Shown here: positions 52,464-62,348 of the stretch, in pieces | Numbering within the stretch: position 1 is the first letter of the stretch | Layout: each line of letters starts with the position of its first letter | Source: Ignavibacteriales bacterium | GTDB taxonomy: Bacteria; Bacteroidota; Ignavibacteria; UBA10030; SZUA-254 | NCBI GenBank assembly: GCA_016214905.1 | Contig: JACRMQ010000007.1 | Location: 757,695-821,694, forward strand | Length of the DNA: 64,000 nt | Reading direction: 5' to 3' | Program-made: the position numbers and the translations under genes | The notes under the pieces: generated by a model | Told to the model about the DNA's origin: nothing | Seen by the model: the letters and a program-made list of their open reading frames with translations, nothing else | Database searches by the model: none

Positions 52464-55400
52464 ATGAAGAACCGTCTCCCAACAGTTCTCGCCATCGCAT
52501 TGGTGTATTTTATCCAACCGGTAATTTACAGCCAAACGGTACCTTCCGGTACAATGGCGATTAACTATGATACGTTGCGTATTGCATCGTATAATCTTTT
52601 AAATTATCCGAACGATAATACGACCCGTGATCCATTCATGCGCCGCGTTATTCACTCGATGAAACCGGATGTTTTGGTTGTACAAGAGATGACAAGCCAA
52701 ACCGGTGTAACTGCATTTCTGAATAATGTTCTTAATTATTACCAGGCAGGATTATACTCAACTATCACATTCCATGATGGGTATGATACTGACAATCATA
52801 TCTATTTTAAAACTGGTAAAGCTACAGTTCTCAGTGCGGCATACATTCCAACTGCATTGCGCGATATTGCCGAGTATGTTGTGCGGTTTACTTCATCAAA
52901 TGATACGGTTAGATTTTATTCTCTTCATCTTAAAGCAAGTACTGGATTTGAAGCAGACCGGCTTGCTGAAGCAACGATCTTGCGTAATCATCTTAATAAT
53001 TTGTCCACCGGAACAAAGTTCATGGTGATGGGAGATTACAATATTTATACAAGCACCGAGCCAGCATTTTTAAAATTAATTAACAGCGAAACCGATAACG
53101 ATGGACGATGCAAAGATCCTATCAATGCGGTTGGAAACTGGAATAATAATTCTGCATTCAAAGCGATTCATACACAATCACCGAGAGTCCGTGCCTTTGG
53201 CGGCGGTTCTACCGGCGGAATGGATGATAGGTTCGATATCATCTTAACATCTTACTCGGCGTTAGATAATAATACGTTAGTTTCAAGTTATAATGCTTAC
53301 GGCAATGACGGCAATCATTTTAATGATAGTATTAATCGTTTACCGAATTCCGCAGTGCCGGATAGTGTTGCGAATGGTTTGCATTACGGTTCAGATCATA
53401 TACCCGTAACATGTAACTTTAAATTCGAAAAAAATGTAACAGCATTCCAATTGCTTTCGCCAGCTAACACTGCGAGCGGTCAGCCAATATCCGGGACGCT
53501 TCGTTGGCAATCATCAACGAATACGGACCGTTACGATATTTATCTCGATCAGAACAATCCACCCACAACAATCGTTAGTGCTAATCAGATAGATACTACA
53601 TACCCTTACACTAATTTAGTCCAGGGACATTCATATTATTGGAAGGTAGTAGCGAAGAACGGATCTAAGACGATCACATCTACTGCCGCGCCGTGGAGTT
53701 TTACCACGTTATCGATGAATCCACCTGCCGTTTTCGAATTAATTTCACCAACCGATAATTCGGTCGATCAAAGCTTGAGCGGACTATTATCATGGCAGAC
53801 TTCCACTAACGCCGAGAGTTATGATGTTTATCTCGATACAATCAATCCTCCCGCATTGCTCATTGATTCTAACTTGCTAATCACTTCATTTCAATATTTA
53901 AATTTACGCGGCAATACAAGTTATTATTGGAAAGTTGTCGCGAAAAATTCAGCAGGTACAATTGTTTCTCAAAATGCACCATGGAAATTTACAACGGCAA
54001 CTCCGCCCATGCAGCCTACCGATCTGAATGCGAATGCCATTTCAACGACACAAATTGATCTTACATGGATAGATAATTCATCCGATGAAAACGGATATCG
54101 TGTTTATCGTTCAAGTTCCATTGGTGGATCTTATGTTTCGGTAAGCGGTGATTTATCTTCCAATACGATTACTTACAATGATACCGGATTATCGGTCAAC
54201 ACTCAATATTTTTATCGTGTGGTGGCATTTAACGATATCGGTGAGAGTGATATAACCTCAGCGGCAAAAGTCACATTTGCTGATGTCCCAACCATGCCTG
54301 ACATTAAAAATTTTATGCCACATTCATTGAGGTTGACTCTGAATTCAAATTTAAACCCTGCAGTAACAGAATATCTGGTCAGATTTATTTCCGGTAATGA
54401 TACTGCATATCTACAAAACAACGGAATGCTCACAAGTGTGTTGACTTGGAATACGCGGCAGATGTTGGGTGATTCAAATGGAATAGATGTTGCCGGCTTG
54501 GATTCTTGTTCGGTTTACGGAATAGATGTTAAAGCAAGAAATCTTGATACTGTTGAGACAGATTTCAGTGCCAGCATTAGCAAGCAGTTGCCCTGTTATC
54601 TAATATCAGGATCAATGAATCCCGGATGGAATCTATTATCGATACCGTTAATTGTAGAAGACGCCTCAAAACAAACCCTTTTTCCATCAAGCATATCGAA
54701 CGCGTATAGTTATAACGGAACATATCTTCTCGCGGAGACATTGAAGAACGGGATCGGATACTGGCTGAAATTCGGATCACTATCAGCCATTGAGCTTGCC
54801 GGCAGTCCAATTTATGAGGATACGATTGATTTATCGGAAGGATGGAATATTATTGGATCCATCACTAATCCGATCCCGATTAGCTCAATTACAACCGATC
54901 CTCCCGGAATAACACTCTCCCAATTTTTTGAGTATCAAGGGACTTATCAAATAAGCACAATGTTAGAACCGTTTAAAGCATACTGGGTAAAAGCGACAGC
55001 GGGATCTAAACTAGTAATTCCTCAAATATTTCTGAATCGTTCTTCAATAGTTGAGCCTAGAAGTTTTGATCAATTAGAAAACCATATCGTTTTTTCTTTT
55101 ACAGATCGAACCAATCTGAATCAAAAATTATATTTAATTCCATCATCAACAAATCTTAAATATCCGGCTGAGCTTCCTCCTATGCCGCCCATTGACGCGT
55201 TCGATGTTCGGTTTAAATCGAACCGGTTCGCCGAAGAGTATTCTACTTCCGATGCTAGACAAGAATTTAGTTTCTCTTTAAATTCTTCATCGTATCCTGT
55301 CCGCATGCAATGGAAAATTATTGACAGTGATTATAATATATCATTTGTTGATAATAATAATAGTCGTTCACTTAATGGTGAAGGATTTTTGACGATAGAT

Positions 55401-55736
55401 AAATCTGGAACATACAAATTCGAGATCACTAAAAATATTATTGTGCAAGAACCAGAACAATTTTCACTTCAGCAGAATTATCCAAATCCGTTCAATCCCG
55501 AAACAAACATCTCATATGAATTACCGGAAAGAAGTATTGTAAAACTGACGTTGTTCGATAACCTGGGGAATGAAATTGCGATTTTGGATGAAGGTTTAAG
55601 AGAGAGAGGCAGTCATCGAGTGCGTTGGGAACCGAAATGTGCCGCCGGTGTTTATTATTACCGAATGATTGCAACGGCATTAGATAATCCTAAGCATACT
55701 TATCAATCGGTTCACAAGATGACTTTATTGAAGTGA
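52464..55736 (+). CDS. Large secreted endonuclease/exonuclease/phosphatase protein with Fn3-like modules and T9SS tail
   Basis: A 1090-residue exported protein. Residues 1-23 are a signal peptide (AIALVYFIQPVIYS). Residues about 35-325 are an EEP-fold hydrolase: LRIASYNLLNY, DVLVVQEMTS, FMVMGDYNIYT and YGSDHIPVT carry the metal and catalytic residues. Then come two tandem modules of about 92 residues (SGQPISGTLRWQSS, DQSLSGLLSWQTS), a fibronectin type III domain (about 515-610), a repeated GWNLLSIP/GWNIIGSI module (about 710-855) and the type IX tail (NYPNPFNPETNISYEL to the end). It probably degrades extracellular DNA, RNA or phospho-substrates. Its modules match those of the next gene. Confidence 0.9.
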   Translation: MKNRLPTVLAIALVYFIQPVIYSQTVPSGTMAINYDTLRIASYNLLNYPNDNTTRDPFMRRVIHSMKPDVLVVQEMTSQTGVTAFLNNVLNYYQAGLYSTITFHDGYDTDNHIYFKTGKATVLSAAYIPTALRDIAEYVVRFTSSNDTVRFYSLHLKASTGFEADRLAEATILRNHLNNLSTGTKFMVMGDYNIYTSTEPAFLKLINSETDNDGRCKDPINAVGNWNNNSAFKAIHTQSPRVRAFGGGSTGGMDDRFDIILTSYSALDNNTLVSSYNAYGNDGNHFNDSINRLPNSAVPDSVANGLHYGSDHIPVTCNFKFEKNVTAFQLLSPANTASGQPISGTLRWQSSTNTDRYDIYLDQNNPPTTIVSANQIDTTYPYTNLVQGHSYYWKVVAKNGSKTITSTAAPWSFTTLSMNPPAVFELISPTDNSVDQSLSGLLSWQTSTNAESYDVYLDTINPPALLIDSNLLITSFQYLNLRGNTSYYWKVVAKNSAGTIVSQNAPWKFTTATPPMQPTDLNANAISTTQIDLTWIDNSSDENGYRVYRSSSIGGSYVSVSGDLSSNTITYNDTGLSVNTQYFYRVVAFNDIGESDITSAAKVTFADVPTMPDIKNFMPHSLRLTLNSNLNPAVTEYLVRFISGNDTAYLQNNGMLTSVLTWNTRQMLGDSNGIDVAGLDSCSVYGIDVKARNLDTVETDFSASISKQLPCYLISGSMNPGWNLLSIPLIVEDASKQTLFPSSISNAYSYNGTYLLAETLKNGIGYWLKFGSLSAIELAGSPIYEDTIDLSEGWNIIGSITNPIPISSITTDPPGITLSQFFEYQGTYQISTMLEPFKAYWVKATAGSKLVIPQIFLNRSSIVEPRSFDQLENHIVFSFTDRTNLNQKLYLIPSSTNLKYPAELPPMPPIDAFDVRFKSNRFAEEYSTSDARQEFSFSLNSSSYPVRMQWKIIDSDYNISFVDNNNSRSLNGEGFLTIDKSGTYKFEITKNIIVQEPEQFSLQQNYPNPFNPETNISYELPERSIVKLTLFDNLGNEIAILDEGLRERGSHRVRWEPKCAAGVYYYRMIATALDNPKHTYQSVHKMTLLK

Positions 55737-55940
55737 CCAGACCGAATATAGTCTCCTGAAATTAAAATCATCAATTTCTTGTTACTATTAATACTTGAAA
55801 GATGATATTATTTATTGCCGAATGTAATTCTTTCAAAATTTGTAAGGATTTCAATTTCAGGGACTGATAAATATTTTAATTAATTCCAAGCATTAGATTT
55901 GGAACAGAAATTGCCCATTTACCATGAGATAAGAGAGATA

Positions 55941-58900
55941 ATGTTAAGATATAAGGACAGACAAGTGAGACAAAGTTATAATTCGGGGTGGAGATACAAA
56001 AGCATAATTCTGAGTTTAATGATTTTAAGCATTCAGACCTTTATGAATGCTCAATCAACTTACAATATATATTTTGGAGATAATCATTCTCATTCATGGT
56101 ATTCGGATGGGAATCAGGATCAAAATAAAACCACTTATACAAATCCGGTTGCCCGTTCAATAACCTGGGCGCGAACTAACAGATCAAGTTTGGATTTCAT
56201 GGGAATAAGCGATCATAACCATAATGAAAGCTTGAATATGACATTGGCTTACTGGCGCTCAGGAGTTCGCGAAGCCGATTCTGTAAATATCGATGGTAAT
56301 TTCGTTGGGTTGTATGGACAGGAATGGGGCACCATAGGCGGTGGTGGACATGTATTAATTTATGGGACCGACAAATTATTCGGCTGGAATCCGGGTGTCT
56401 ATGATGTTTACGTTGCGAAAAGTGATTACGCTAGATTATGGGATTCTGTAAAAAAATATAACGGATATTGCTATCTGGCTCACCCGAATACGTCTGATTT
56501 TGGATCAATAGCAACAACAGCTTACAATCCGAAAGTCGATAGTGTTGTACGAGGTGTGGCAATGAAAAGTGGAAATGCCTTTTCAACAAATACCAGCGAA
56601 ACTGATCCTGATGCCGGTGATAATACGACTTATTTCAATACGCTGTTAGCTAAAGGTTATCATGTTGCTCCGATAGCAAATCAGGATAATCACAATACAA
56701 CTTTTGGTAAATCAAACCAGCAGAGGACCGTTGTTCTTGCAGCTTCGTTAACCAAGGCGAATGTAGACGATGCATTTAGGCAAAGAAGAGTGTACGCGTC
56801 GGAAGATCATAATCTTCAAGTCAGGTTTGAAGTCAACGCTCATCAGATGGGAGAAATATTTTCGATGAGCGGATCGATTCCTTTTCGGATAAAAGTAACA
56901 GATCCGGATATTGAATCGATAAGTAAAATAGAATTACGTTACGGAGTCCCCGGTTCAGGTACGGCACCAACAGTTTTATCGAGTGTTTTGAATAGAGATT
57001 CTCTTGTCCTTTCGCAATCACAAGCTGCCGGAACAACTCATTACTATTATGTCTATGTGCAAGAAGCTGACGGGAATGAAGCTTGGTCGGCACCAATGTG
57101 GATAACAATAACTACCGGACCGGTTCCGGGTTCATTCAATTTATTGTCTCCTTCAAATTCAAGCGTCAACCAACCTTTGAGCGGAACTTTATCGTGGCAG
57201 ACGGCATCAGGCGCGACATCATACGATGTTTACCTTGCAACAACAAATCCACCGGCGACAAAAGTTGGAGCCGATCTTGTAACAACTTCTTATAATTATT
57301 CGGGATTAGTGAACGGTACAACATATTATTGGAAAGTAGTTGCAAAAAACAGCAACGGCTCTACAGATGCAACAGCATCACCATGGAATTTCTCAACAGT
57401 GTTAGCTCCGCCTTCAGCTTTTAATTTACTAACACCCTCAAACGGTTCGGTCAATATTCCTACATCCGGAACAGTTACATGGCAATCATCGGTTAATGCG
57501 ACAGGTTACGATGTTTATATTGGAACTACGAACCCGCCGACAACAAAAGTCAGTTCAAATCAACCCGGTACAAATTATTCTTACAGCGGATTGAGCAACA
57601 GCACCGTCTACTATTGGAAAGTTGTATCTAGGAACAGCGTTGATACGGTAATTGCAACAGGTTCTCCCTGGAATTTTACAACAATTATTTCTCCGCCGGG
57701 TACTTTCTCGCTCGTATCGCCGCCTGATAGTTCAATTAATTTGCCGATAACCGGCACACTTTCGTGGCAAGCATCCGCGAATGCTTCATCCTACGATGTA
57801 TATTTAGGAACAACTAATCCGCCAACAGTTAAAGTTAGTGCAGATCAAATTGGCACATCATACAACTATAATGGTTTATCAAATAACACGACATATTTTT
57901 GGAAAGTGGTTGCGAAAAATGTTGCCGGAACATTGGACGCTGTTGGTTCTCCCCGAAGGTTTAAAACTATAGTGGCACTGCCCGGTAGTTTCGCACATCT
58001 TTCACCCTCGAACTTAGCAATTAACCAGAACATTACCGGAACACTAAGCTGGCAGGCATCATCGAATGCTTCAGCATACGATGTATATCTTGACACAATA
58101 AATCCACCGGTACAAAAAGTGAGTGCAGACCAGGCGACAACTTCGTTAAATTATTCCGGTTTAATGAATAATAAAAATTATTATTGGAAGATAGTTTCAA
58201 AAAATATAGCTGGCACAACAGATGCCTCAGCATCGCCATGGAGTTTCACCACGATAATAGATACACCTTCAACATTTTTGCTTTTAGCTCCTGCAAATTT
58301 AACCATTAATCAATCAATTGATGGCATGTTATCATGGCAAGTTTCTACGAATGCTGCAACTTACGATGTATATCTTGATATAAATAATCCCCCATTGATA
58401 AAAGTCAGTTCCGACCAAGCAACAACTTCTTTTAATTATTCAGGATTAACGAACAACACGGTTTATTTCTGGAAAGTTATTGCAAAAAATATTGGGGGAG
58501 AAATGATTGCATCGGGTTCTCCATGGACATTTACGACGATTGTTGCAACTCCGAACGAATTTAATCTTGTCGCACCGGTCAATGATGCTCTGAACGTTTC
58601 AATCGATGGTGTACTATCGTGGCATCGAGCAACAAACGCCCAGTCATATGATGTTTATCTGGACACACTCAATCCGCCGATAAATGTTGTCAGCTCGAAT
58701 CAGGTAGATACAACATTCAGTTATACTAATTTATCTAACAACACTGTTTATTATTGGAAGATAGTTGCTAAAAATGTCAATGGAACGACCGAAGGTTTAT
58801 TTACACCTTGGAAGTTCACAACAATCATATCGCAACCATCGGCATTTCAGCTGATTGCGCCTGACGATCATGCCGGCGACCAATTACTTTCGGGAATTCT

Positions 58901-60851
58901 ATCGTGGGAACTGTCATCGAATGCCGAACTGTACGATATTTATCTCGATACATTAAATCCACCAATAATTAGAATCGATTCGAATATTCTGGGGACAACA
59001 TATTTATATTCAAATCTTCAGGGTGGAAAGCAATATTATTGGAGTGTTGTCGCGAAGAATATTGCGGGGACTAGGAACGCTTCAAACAATTCACGCTCAT
59101 TCGTGACTATCGCTGTTCCTCATGCGCCATCTGCACTCTTTTTGAGCTCGGTATTAGATTCTCATGTTGAAATATTCTGGCACGATAATGCCACTAACGA
59201 AAGCGGTTATCGTGTTTATCGTTCTGCCAGCGCAAGCGGACCGTTTGAACAGGTAGATTTAGACTTACCTGCGAACAGCATAAGTTTTTATGATTCCGGA
59301 GTTTTACCGAACCATCCGTATTATTATCATATCGTTCCGTTCAATTTAATCGGCGAAGGATCGATGGCATCAATAGCTGCAACTACATTAGCCAGAAAAC
59401 CGGATAGTCCGAACATTTCGAGTGTATCATTCAGTTCAATTAAAATAATTCTCGATCCGACTTCAAATCCGCCCAACACGGAGTTTGCAGTTAAAGTGAA
59501 AGTTGGAGTGAATGAAAATTATTTACAACATGACGGTTCACTTGGCTCGATAATTCAGTGGAACGATTTTGCAGCATGGCACGATACAACCGGTGTTCTC
59601 CTCGATTCGCTCTCATCCTGCGAATCGTATACGGTGAGCGTCAAGGCAAGAAATATTGAAAATGTTGAAACAAACTGGAGCGACACAATCACCGGAACAA
59701 TCTCGTGCTATGGGATTGACAAGGAATTAAATGCCGGATGGAATCTAATTTCTGTGCCAATTATTTCTTCTGATCCGAGGAGATCGGTTTTATTCCCAAA
59801 CAGTACTTCTTTCGCATTTTCATTTAACGGTGGATATGTTCAATGCGATACTCTTTTAAATGGATACGGATATTGGTTGAAGTTTGAGATTCCGTCGACC
59901 TTCAGGTTCAGTGGTACACCTGTAGACAAAGAAACGATAAATGTTTTGCAAGGATGGAATTTAATCGGTGGTGGTTCTGTTGATATTCCGACCGTCTCAT
60001 TGCGTACAGAACCTGAAAATTTATTGAGCAACAATGTATACGGATTTGACGGCTCATACAGGCAAGTTGATACACTCAAACCCGGAAGCGGATATTGGGT
60101 AAAAGCGAATGGAGCGGGGAAATTATTTTTTAACTCATCTCAGGCTGTGATGAAATCAGCACCTGTGATGGAGAAATTCGAATCCCGTAATAAAATTGAA
60201 ATTCGGTTCGACGATAATCATGGTAATCAGGAGTGCTTGTCAATTGTCGATGGATCGATATCGGAAGATCAATTTGAAACAACCGCATTGCCGCCAATTC
60301 CACCAAGCGGTGCATTCGATGTTCGATTTAAATCGCATAGTTCTCTTGAAACCTTTGAGAACTCAACCGAGAAACAATTTTCTCTCTTAGTCCAGTTATC
60401 TTATTATCCTGTCATGATATCAACCACGACCGACGTTTCGGGCATCGATTTATTCCTTTTCGATGGAAGACAAGAGAAGAGATTATTCTCTGGGAATAGT
60501 TTAACAATCGATGAACCAGTAAGCTCATTATCGCTTATCATCAGGAGCAAAATAATTTCGGAACAAACTAAATATTTTGAATTGTCTCAAAATTATCCGA
60601 ATCCGTTTAATCCATCAACAAAGATTCAATATAAATTGCCGAGTCTTTCAAAGGTAAAAATTAATGTACACGATCTTCAGGGAAGGGAGGTCGCTACCCT
60701 TTGTGATGCGGTCAAGGAATCGGGGATTTATGATATTGATTGGCGTCCGGAATTATCATCAGGAATTTATTATTGTCGGATCACAGCTGTTGATTTAAGA
60801 GATCCTAATAATAGTTTCCAAAAAACCATAAAGCTTGCCTTCATGAAATAA
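55941..60851 (+). CDS. Giant secreted PHP-domain phosphoesterase with seven tandem Fn3-like modules and T9SS tail
   Basis: About 1636 residues from ATG 55941 (the frame is open to TTG 55899, but a signal peptide, SIILSLMILSIQTFMNA, fits the later start). Residues about 40-345 are a PHP-type metal hydrolase: YFGDNHSHSWYSDG, MGISDHNHNE, GQEWGTIGGGGHVLIYG, CYLAHPNTSD and IANQDNHN. Residues about 393-1058 are seven tandem modules of about 95 residues (57120-59115). A different Fn3 domain (about 1060-1150), the paired GWNLISVP/GWNLIGGG module (about 1250-1395) and the type IX tail (NYPNPFNPSTKIQYKL onward) follow. It should be a surface-exposed phosphoesterase acting on polymeric or complex phosphate substrates; the actual substrate is unknown. 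Paralogous in its C-terminal half to the preceding gene. Confidence 0.9.
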   Translation: MLRYKDRQVRQSYNSGWRYKSIILSLMILSIQTFMNAQSTYNIYFGDNHSHSWYSDGNQDQNKTTYTNPVARSITWARTNRSSLDFMGISDHNHNESLNMTLAYWRSGVREADSVNIDGNFVGLYGQEWGTIGGGGHVLIYGTDKLFGWNPGVYDVYVAKSDYARLWDSVKKYNGYCYLAHPNTSDFGSIATTAYNPKVDSVVRGVAMKSGNAFSTNTSETDPDAGDNTTYFNTLLAKGYHVAPIANQDNHNTTFGKSNQQRTVVLAASLTKANVDDAFRQRRVYASEDHNLQVRFEVNAHQMGEIFSMSGSIPFRIKVTDPDIESISKIELRYGVPGSGTAPTVLSSVLNRDSLVLSQSQAAGTTHYYYVYVQEADGNEAWSAPMWITITTGPVPGSFNLLSPSNSSVNQPLSGTLSWQTASGATSYDVYLATTNPPATKVGADLVTTSYNYSGLVNGTTYYWKVVAKNSNGSTDATASPWNFSTVLAPPSAFNLLTPSNGSVNIPTSGTVTWQSSVNATGYDVYIGTTNPPTTKVSSNQPGTNYSYSGLSNSTVYYWKVVSRNSVDTVIATGSPWNFTTIISPPGTFSLVSPPDSSINLPITGTLSWQASANASSYDVYLGTTNPPTVKVSADQIGTSYNYNGLSNNTTYFWKVVAKNVAGTLDAVGSPRRFKTIVALPGSFAHLSPSNLAINQNITGTLSWQASSNASAYDVYLDTINPPVQKVSADQATTSLNYSGLMNNKNYYWKIVSKNIAGTTDASASPWSFTTIIDTPSTFLLLAPANLTINQSIDGMLSWQVSTNAATYDVYLDINNPPLIKVSSDQATTSFNYSGLTNNTVYFWKVIAKNIGGEMIASGSPWTFTTIVATPNEFNLVAPVNDALNVSIDGVLSWHRATNAQSYDVYLDTLNPPINVVSSNQVDTTFSYTNLSNNTVYYWKIVAKNVNGTTEGLFTPWKFTTIISQPSAFQLIAPDDHAGDQLLSGILSWELSSNAELYDIYLDTLNPPIIRIDSNILGTTYLYSNLQGGKQYYWSVVAKNIAGTRNASNNSRSFVTIAVPHAPSALFLSSVLDSHVEIFWHDNATNESGYRVYRSASASGPFEQVDLDLPANSISFYDSGVLPNHPYYYHIVPFNLIGEGSMASIAATTLARKPDSPNISSVSFSSIKIILDPTSNPPNTEFAVKVKVGVNENYLQHDGSLGSIIQWNDFAAWHDTTGVLLDSLSSCESYTVSVKARNIENVETNWSDTITGTISCYGIDKELNAGWNLISVPIISSDPRRSVLFPNSTSFAFSFNGGYVQCDTLLNGYGYWLKFEIPSTFRFSGTPVDKETINVLQGWNLIGGGSVDIPTVSLRTEPENLLSNNVYGFDGSYRQVDTLKPGSGYWVKANGAGKLFFNSSQAVMKSAPVMEKFESRNKIEIRFDDNHGNQECLSIVDGSISEDQFETTALPPIPPSGAFDVRFKSHSSLETFENSTEKQFSLLVQLSYYPVMISTTTDVSGIDLFLFDGRQEKRLFSGNSLTIDEPVSSLSLIIRSKIISEQTKYFELSQNYPNPFNPSTKIQYKLPSLSKVKINVHDLQGREVATLCDAVKESGIYDIDWRPELSSGIYYCRITAVDLRDPNNSFQKTIKLAFMK
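57120..59115 (+). repeat. Seven tandem repeats of about 285 bp (Fn3-like modules)
   Basis: Each unit begins with a variant of PxxFxLLxPxxxxxNxxxxG, has LSWQ, YDVYL, TNPP and YYWKVVAKN, and ends near SPWxFTT. Units start near 57120, 57406, 57688, 57974, 58260, 58545 and 58831. Divergence between units means they are old duplications, not a recent expansion. Confidence 0.8.
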
Positions 60852-60872
60852 TCGAAAGTGTGAATGGAAATC

Positions 60873-60906
60873 AAACTGCCGATTTCGGGAAGGGAATCGG
60901 CAGTTT
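60873..60906. terminator. Bidirectional terminator between the PHP gene and the aminotransferase
   Basis: AAACTGCCGATT (60873-60884) pairs perfectly with AATCGGCAGTTT (60895-60906), followed by CATTTT on the plus strand. It ends at the last base of the convergent aminotransferase gene. Confidence 0.75.
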
Positions 60907-62078
60907 CATTTTAAAGGAGATAAAATAGATCTGAATTCTTTGATGAAATAGTCGGCATGTTTTTCCTCTATGATCAACGGTGGAAGAAGCCGAATCACAT
61001 TGGAATTCGTACAGTTGATCAAAATTCCCTGCTCCCGCATTTCCGTTACGATCGAGGTGCAATCACGATCGAGTTCGATGCCAATCATGCAACCAGCGCC
61101 GCGAAGATTTTTTATAATCGCAGGGTATTCTTTTTGTAATTCATGCAGATGATGAAATAAATATTTGCCAATCCGCTCAGCGTTCTGCACGATTCTTTTA
61201 TCGATGATTTTATTTAGAACGGCAATACCTGCCGCGCAAGCAACGGGGTTTCCGCCGAATGTTGATCCATGCGTACCGGGTGAGAAAATATTGGCAACAG
61301 AATCATTACCGAGAATCGCTCCCAATGGCAAACCACCGCCGACGGCTTTCGCAATGACAACGATATCCGGAGTGATATTGAAATGTTCGAAGAAAAAGAA
61401 TTTGCCAGTTCTTCCCATGCCGGATTGAATTTCATCGGCAACTATCAGGAATTTATATTTCTTTTGAAGTCGGTTTAAGACTTCAATAAATTTTTCGGAT
61501 GCTGAAATTATACCCGATTCACCTTGAAGGAATTCTAGAAATACAGCCGCGGTACGCTCGTTAATGTTTTTTTCGATTTCAACCGGATCGTTGAATGGAA
61601 TAATAGTACAGCCCGGTAAAAAAGGTCCGAATCCGTCTCGGTATTTGATTCTGTCCATCAAAGAGAGTGCGCCGAGTGTACGTCCATGAAAAGAGTTTGA
61701 AAAAGAAATGATTTCGGATTTACCTGAAATTGTTCCCCATTTCCGTGAAATCTTTATTGCACCTTCAATTGCTTCGGTACCGCTGTTAGTAAAAAATATT
61801 TTTTTATATCCGGTATGTGTTGCTAACAGTTTGGCAAATTTTTGCTGCGGTTCTTGGATAAAATAATTTGAGAGGTGAATATATTTTTCAATTTGATTTA
61901 TTATTGCCTGTCGAACATCGGGATCGTTGTAACCGAGAGAGTTGACGGCAAGTCCTCCGAAAAAATCTAAATACTTATTATCATTCTCATCGAATAAATA
62001 AACACCTTTACCGCGTTTAATATGAATTGGAAAGCGGTTGTATGTATCGAAGAAATAATTGACTTCGTTTTTATCCAT
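60906..62078 (-). CDS. argD: Acetylornithine/aminotransferase class III (ArgD-like)
   Basis: A 390-residue PLP aminotransferase. Motifs: GVYLFDENDNKYLDFFGGLAVNSLGY, FTNSGTEAIEGAIKISRKW, SFHGRTLGALS, the aspartate in IVADEIQSGMGRTGKFF, the PLP lysine in VVIAKAVGGGLPLGA and GTHGSTFGGNPVACAAGIAVL. It fits acetylornithine transaminase of arginine synthesis, which agrees with argF in the window, but class III enzymes also include succinylornithine, ornithine and 4-aminobutyrate aminotransferases. The gene is separated from the GIY-YIG remnant by a terminator. Confidence 0.87.
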   Translation of the reverse strand: MDKNEVNYFFDTYNRFPIHIKRGKGVYLFDENDNKYLDFFGGLAVNSLGYNDPDVRQAIINQIEKYIHLSNYFIQEPQQKFAKLLATHTGYKKIFFTNSGTEAIEGAIKISRKWGTISGKSEIISFSNSFHGRTLGALSLMDRIKYRDGFGPFLPGCTIIPFNDPVEIEKNINERTAAVFLEFLQGESGIISASEKFIEVLNRLQKKYKFLIVADEIQSGMGRTGKFFFFEHFNITPDIVVIAKAVGGGLPLGAILGNDSVANIFSPGTHGSTFGGNPVACAAGIAVLNKIIDKRIVQNAERIGKYLFHHLHELQKEYPAIIKNLRGAGCMIGIELDRDCTSIVTEMREQGILINCTNSNVIRLLPPLIIEEKHADYFIKEFRSILSPLK

Positions 62079-62108
62079 AAAAAATACACTGGATTACGAA
62101 ATAAAAAA

Positions 62109-62127
62109 CCTGATCGTAAAGATCAGG
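62109..62127 (-). terminator. Rho-independent terminator of the tRNA-Arg(TCG)/GIY-YIG unit
   Basis: CCTGATC (62109-62115), loop GTAAA, GATCAGG (62121-62127). On the minus strand it runs into TTTTTTATTTCG. It lies downstream of the tRNA and the GIY-YIG fragment, before the aminotransferase start. Confidence 0.75.
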
Positions 62128-62140
62128 CGGTTAACTACTG

Positions 62141-62151
62141 AGTGCGCCCAG
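62141..62151. repeat. Direct repeat copy 1: duplicate of the tRNA-Arg(TCG) 3' end
   Basis: AGTGCGCCCAG is identical to 62338-62348, which covers the 3' acceptor end of tRNA-Arg. It lies 12 bp beyond the stop codon of the GIY-YIG fragment. The pair has the form of attL/attR or an insertion-made duplication. Confidence 0.6.
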
Positions 62152-62162
62152 TTATGGTACAC

Positions 62163-62333
62163 TTATTTATACGTTAAAATAGAAGGTCGTCTGGATTTTG
62201 TAGAAATAACTTTCCCGGAATTATGCTCTGCAAATCGCTTTGCAAGGTTTGAAGTCATCCCAACATATCTTTTATTATCTGACAGACTTCGAAGAACATA
62301 AACAGTAACCGATGAATCAGACAGAATCTTCAT
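62163..62333 (-). pseudogene. Truncated GIY-YIG endonuclease gene downstream of tRNA-Arg
   Basis: 56 residues from ATG 62333 (a longer frame runs into the tRNA itself). VYVLRSLSDNKRYVGMTSNL is the GIY-YIG signature in its YVx-(n)-YVG form, followed by the catalytic arginine and histidine region AKRFAEHNSG and STKSRRPSILTYK. Stand-alone GIY-YIG proteins of this type normally run on for some 30 residues with a conserved glutamate (E-A-x-x-R-E region), which is missing, so the protein lacks a metal ligand. The frame ends 12 bp before direct repeat copy 1. Confidence 0.6.
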
Positions 62334-62337
62334 ACTT

Positions 62338-62348
62338 AGTGCGCCCAG
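62338..62348. repeat. Direct repeat copy 2 within the tRNA-Arg(TCG) 3' end
   Basis: AGTGCGCCCAG, eight bases of it within the tRNA acceptor/discriminator and T-arm edge. Partner of 62141-62151; together they bracket 186 bp holding the GIY-YIG fragment. Confidence 0.6.

Noticed and set aside
57120-59115. CRISPR-like or satellite array
   Set aside because: The period of about 285 bp is in frame, the units are divergent and encode Fn3-like modules.
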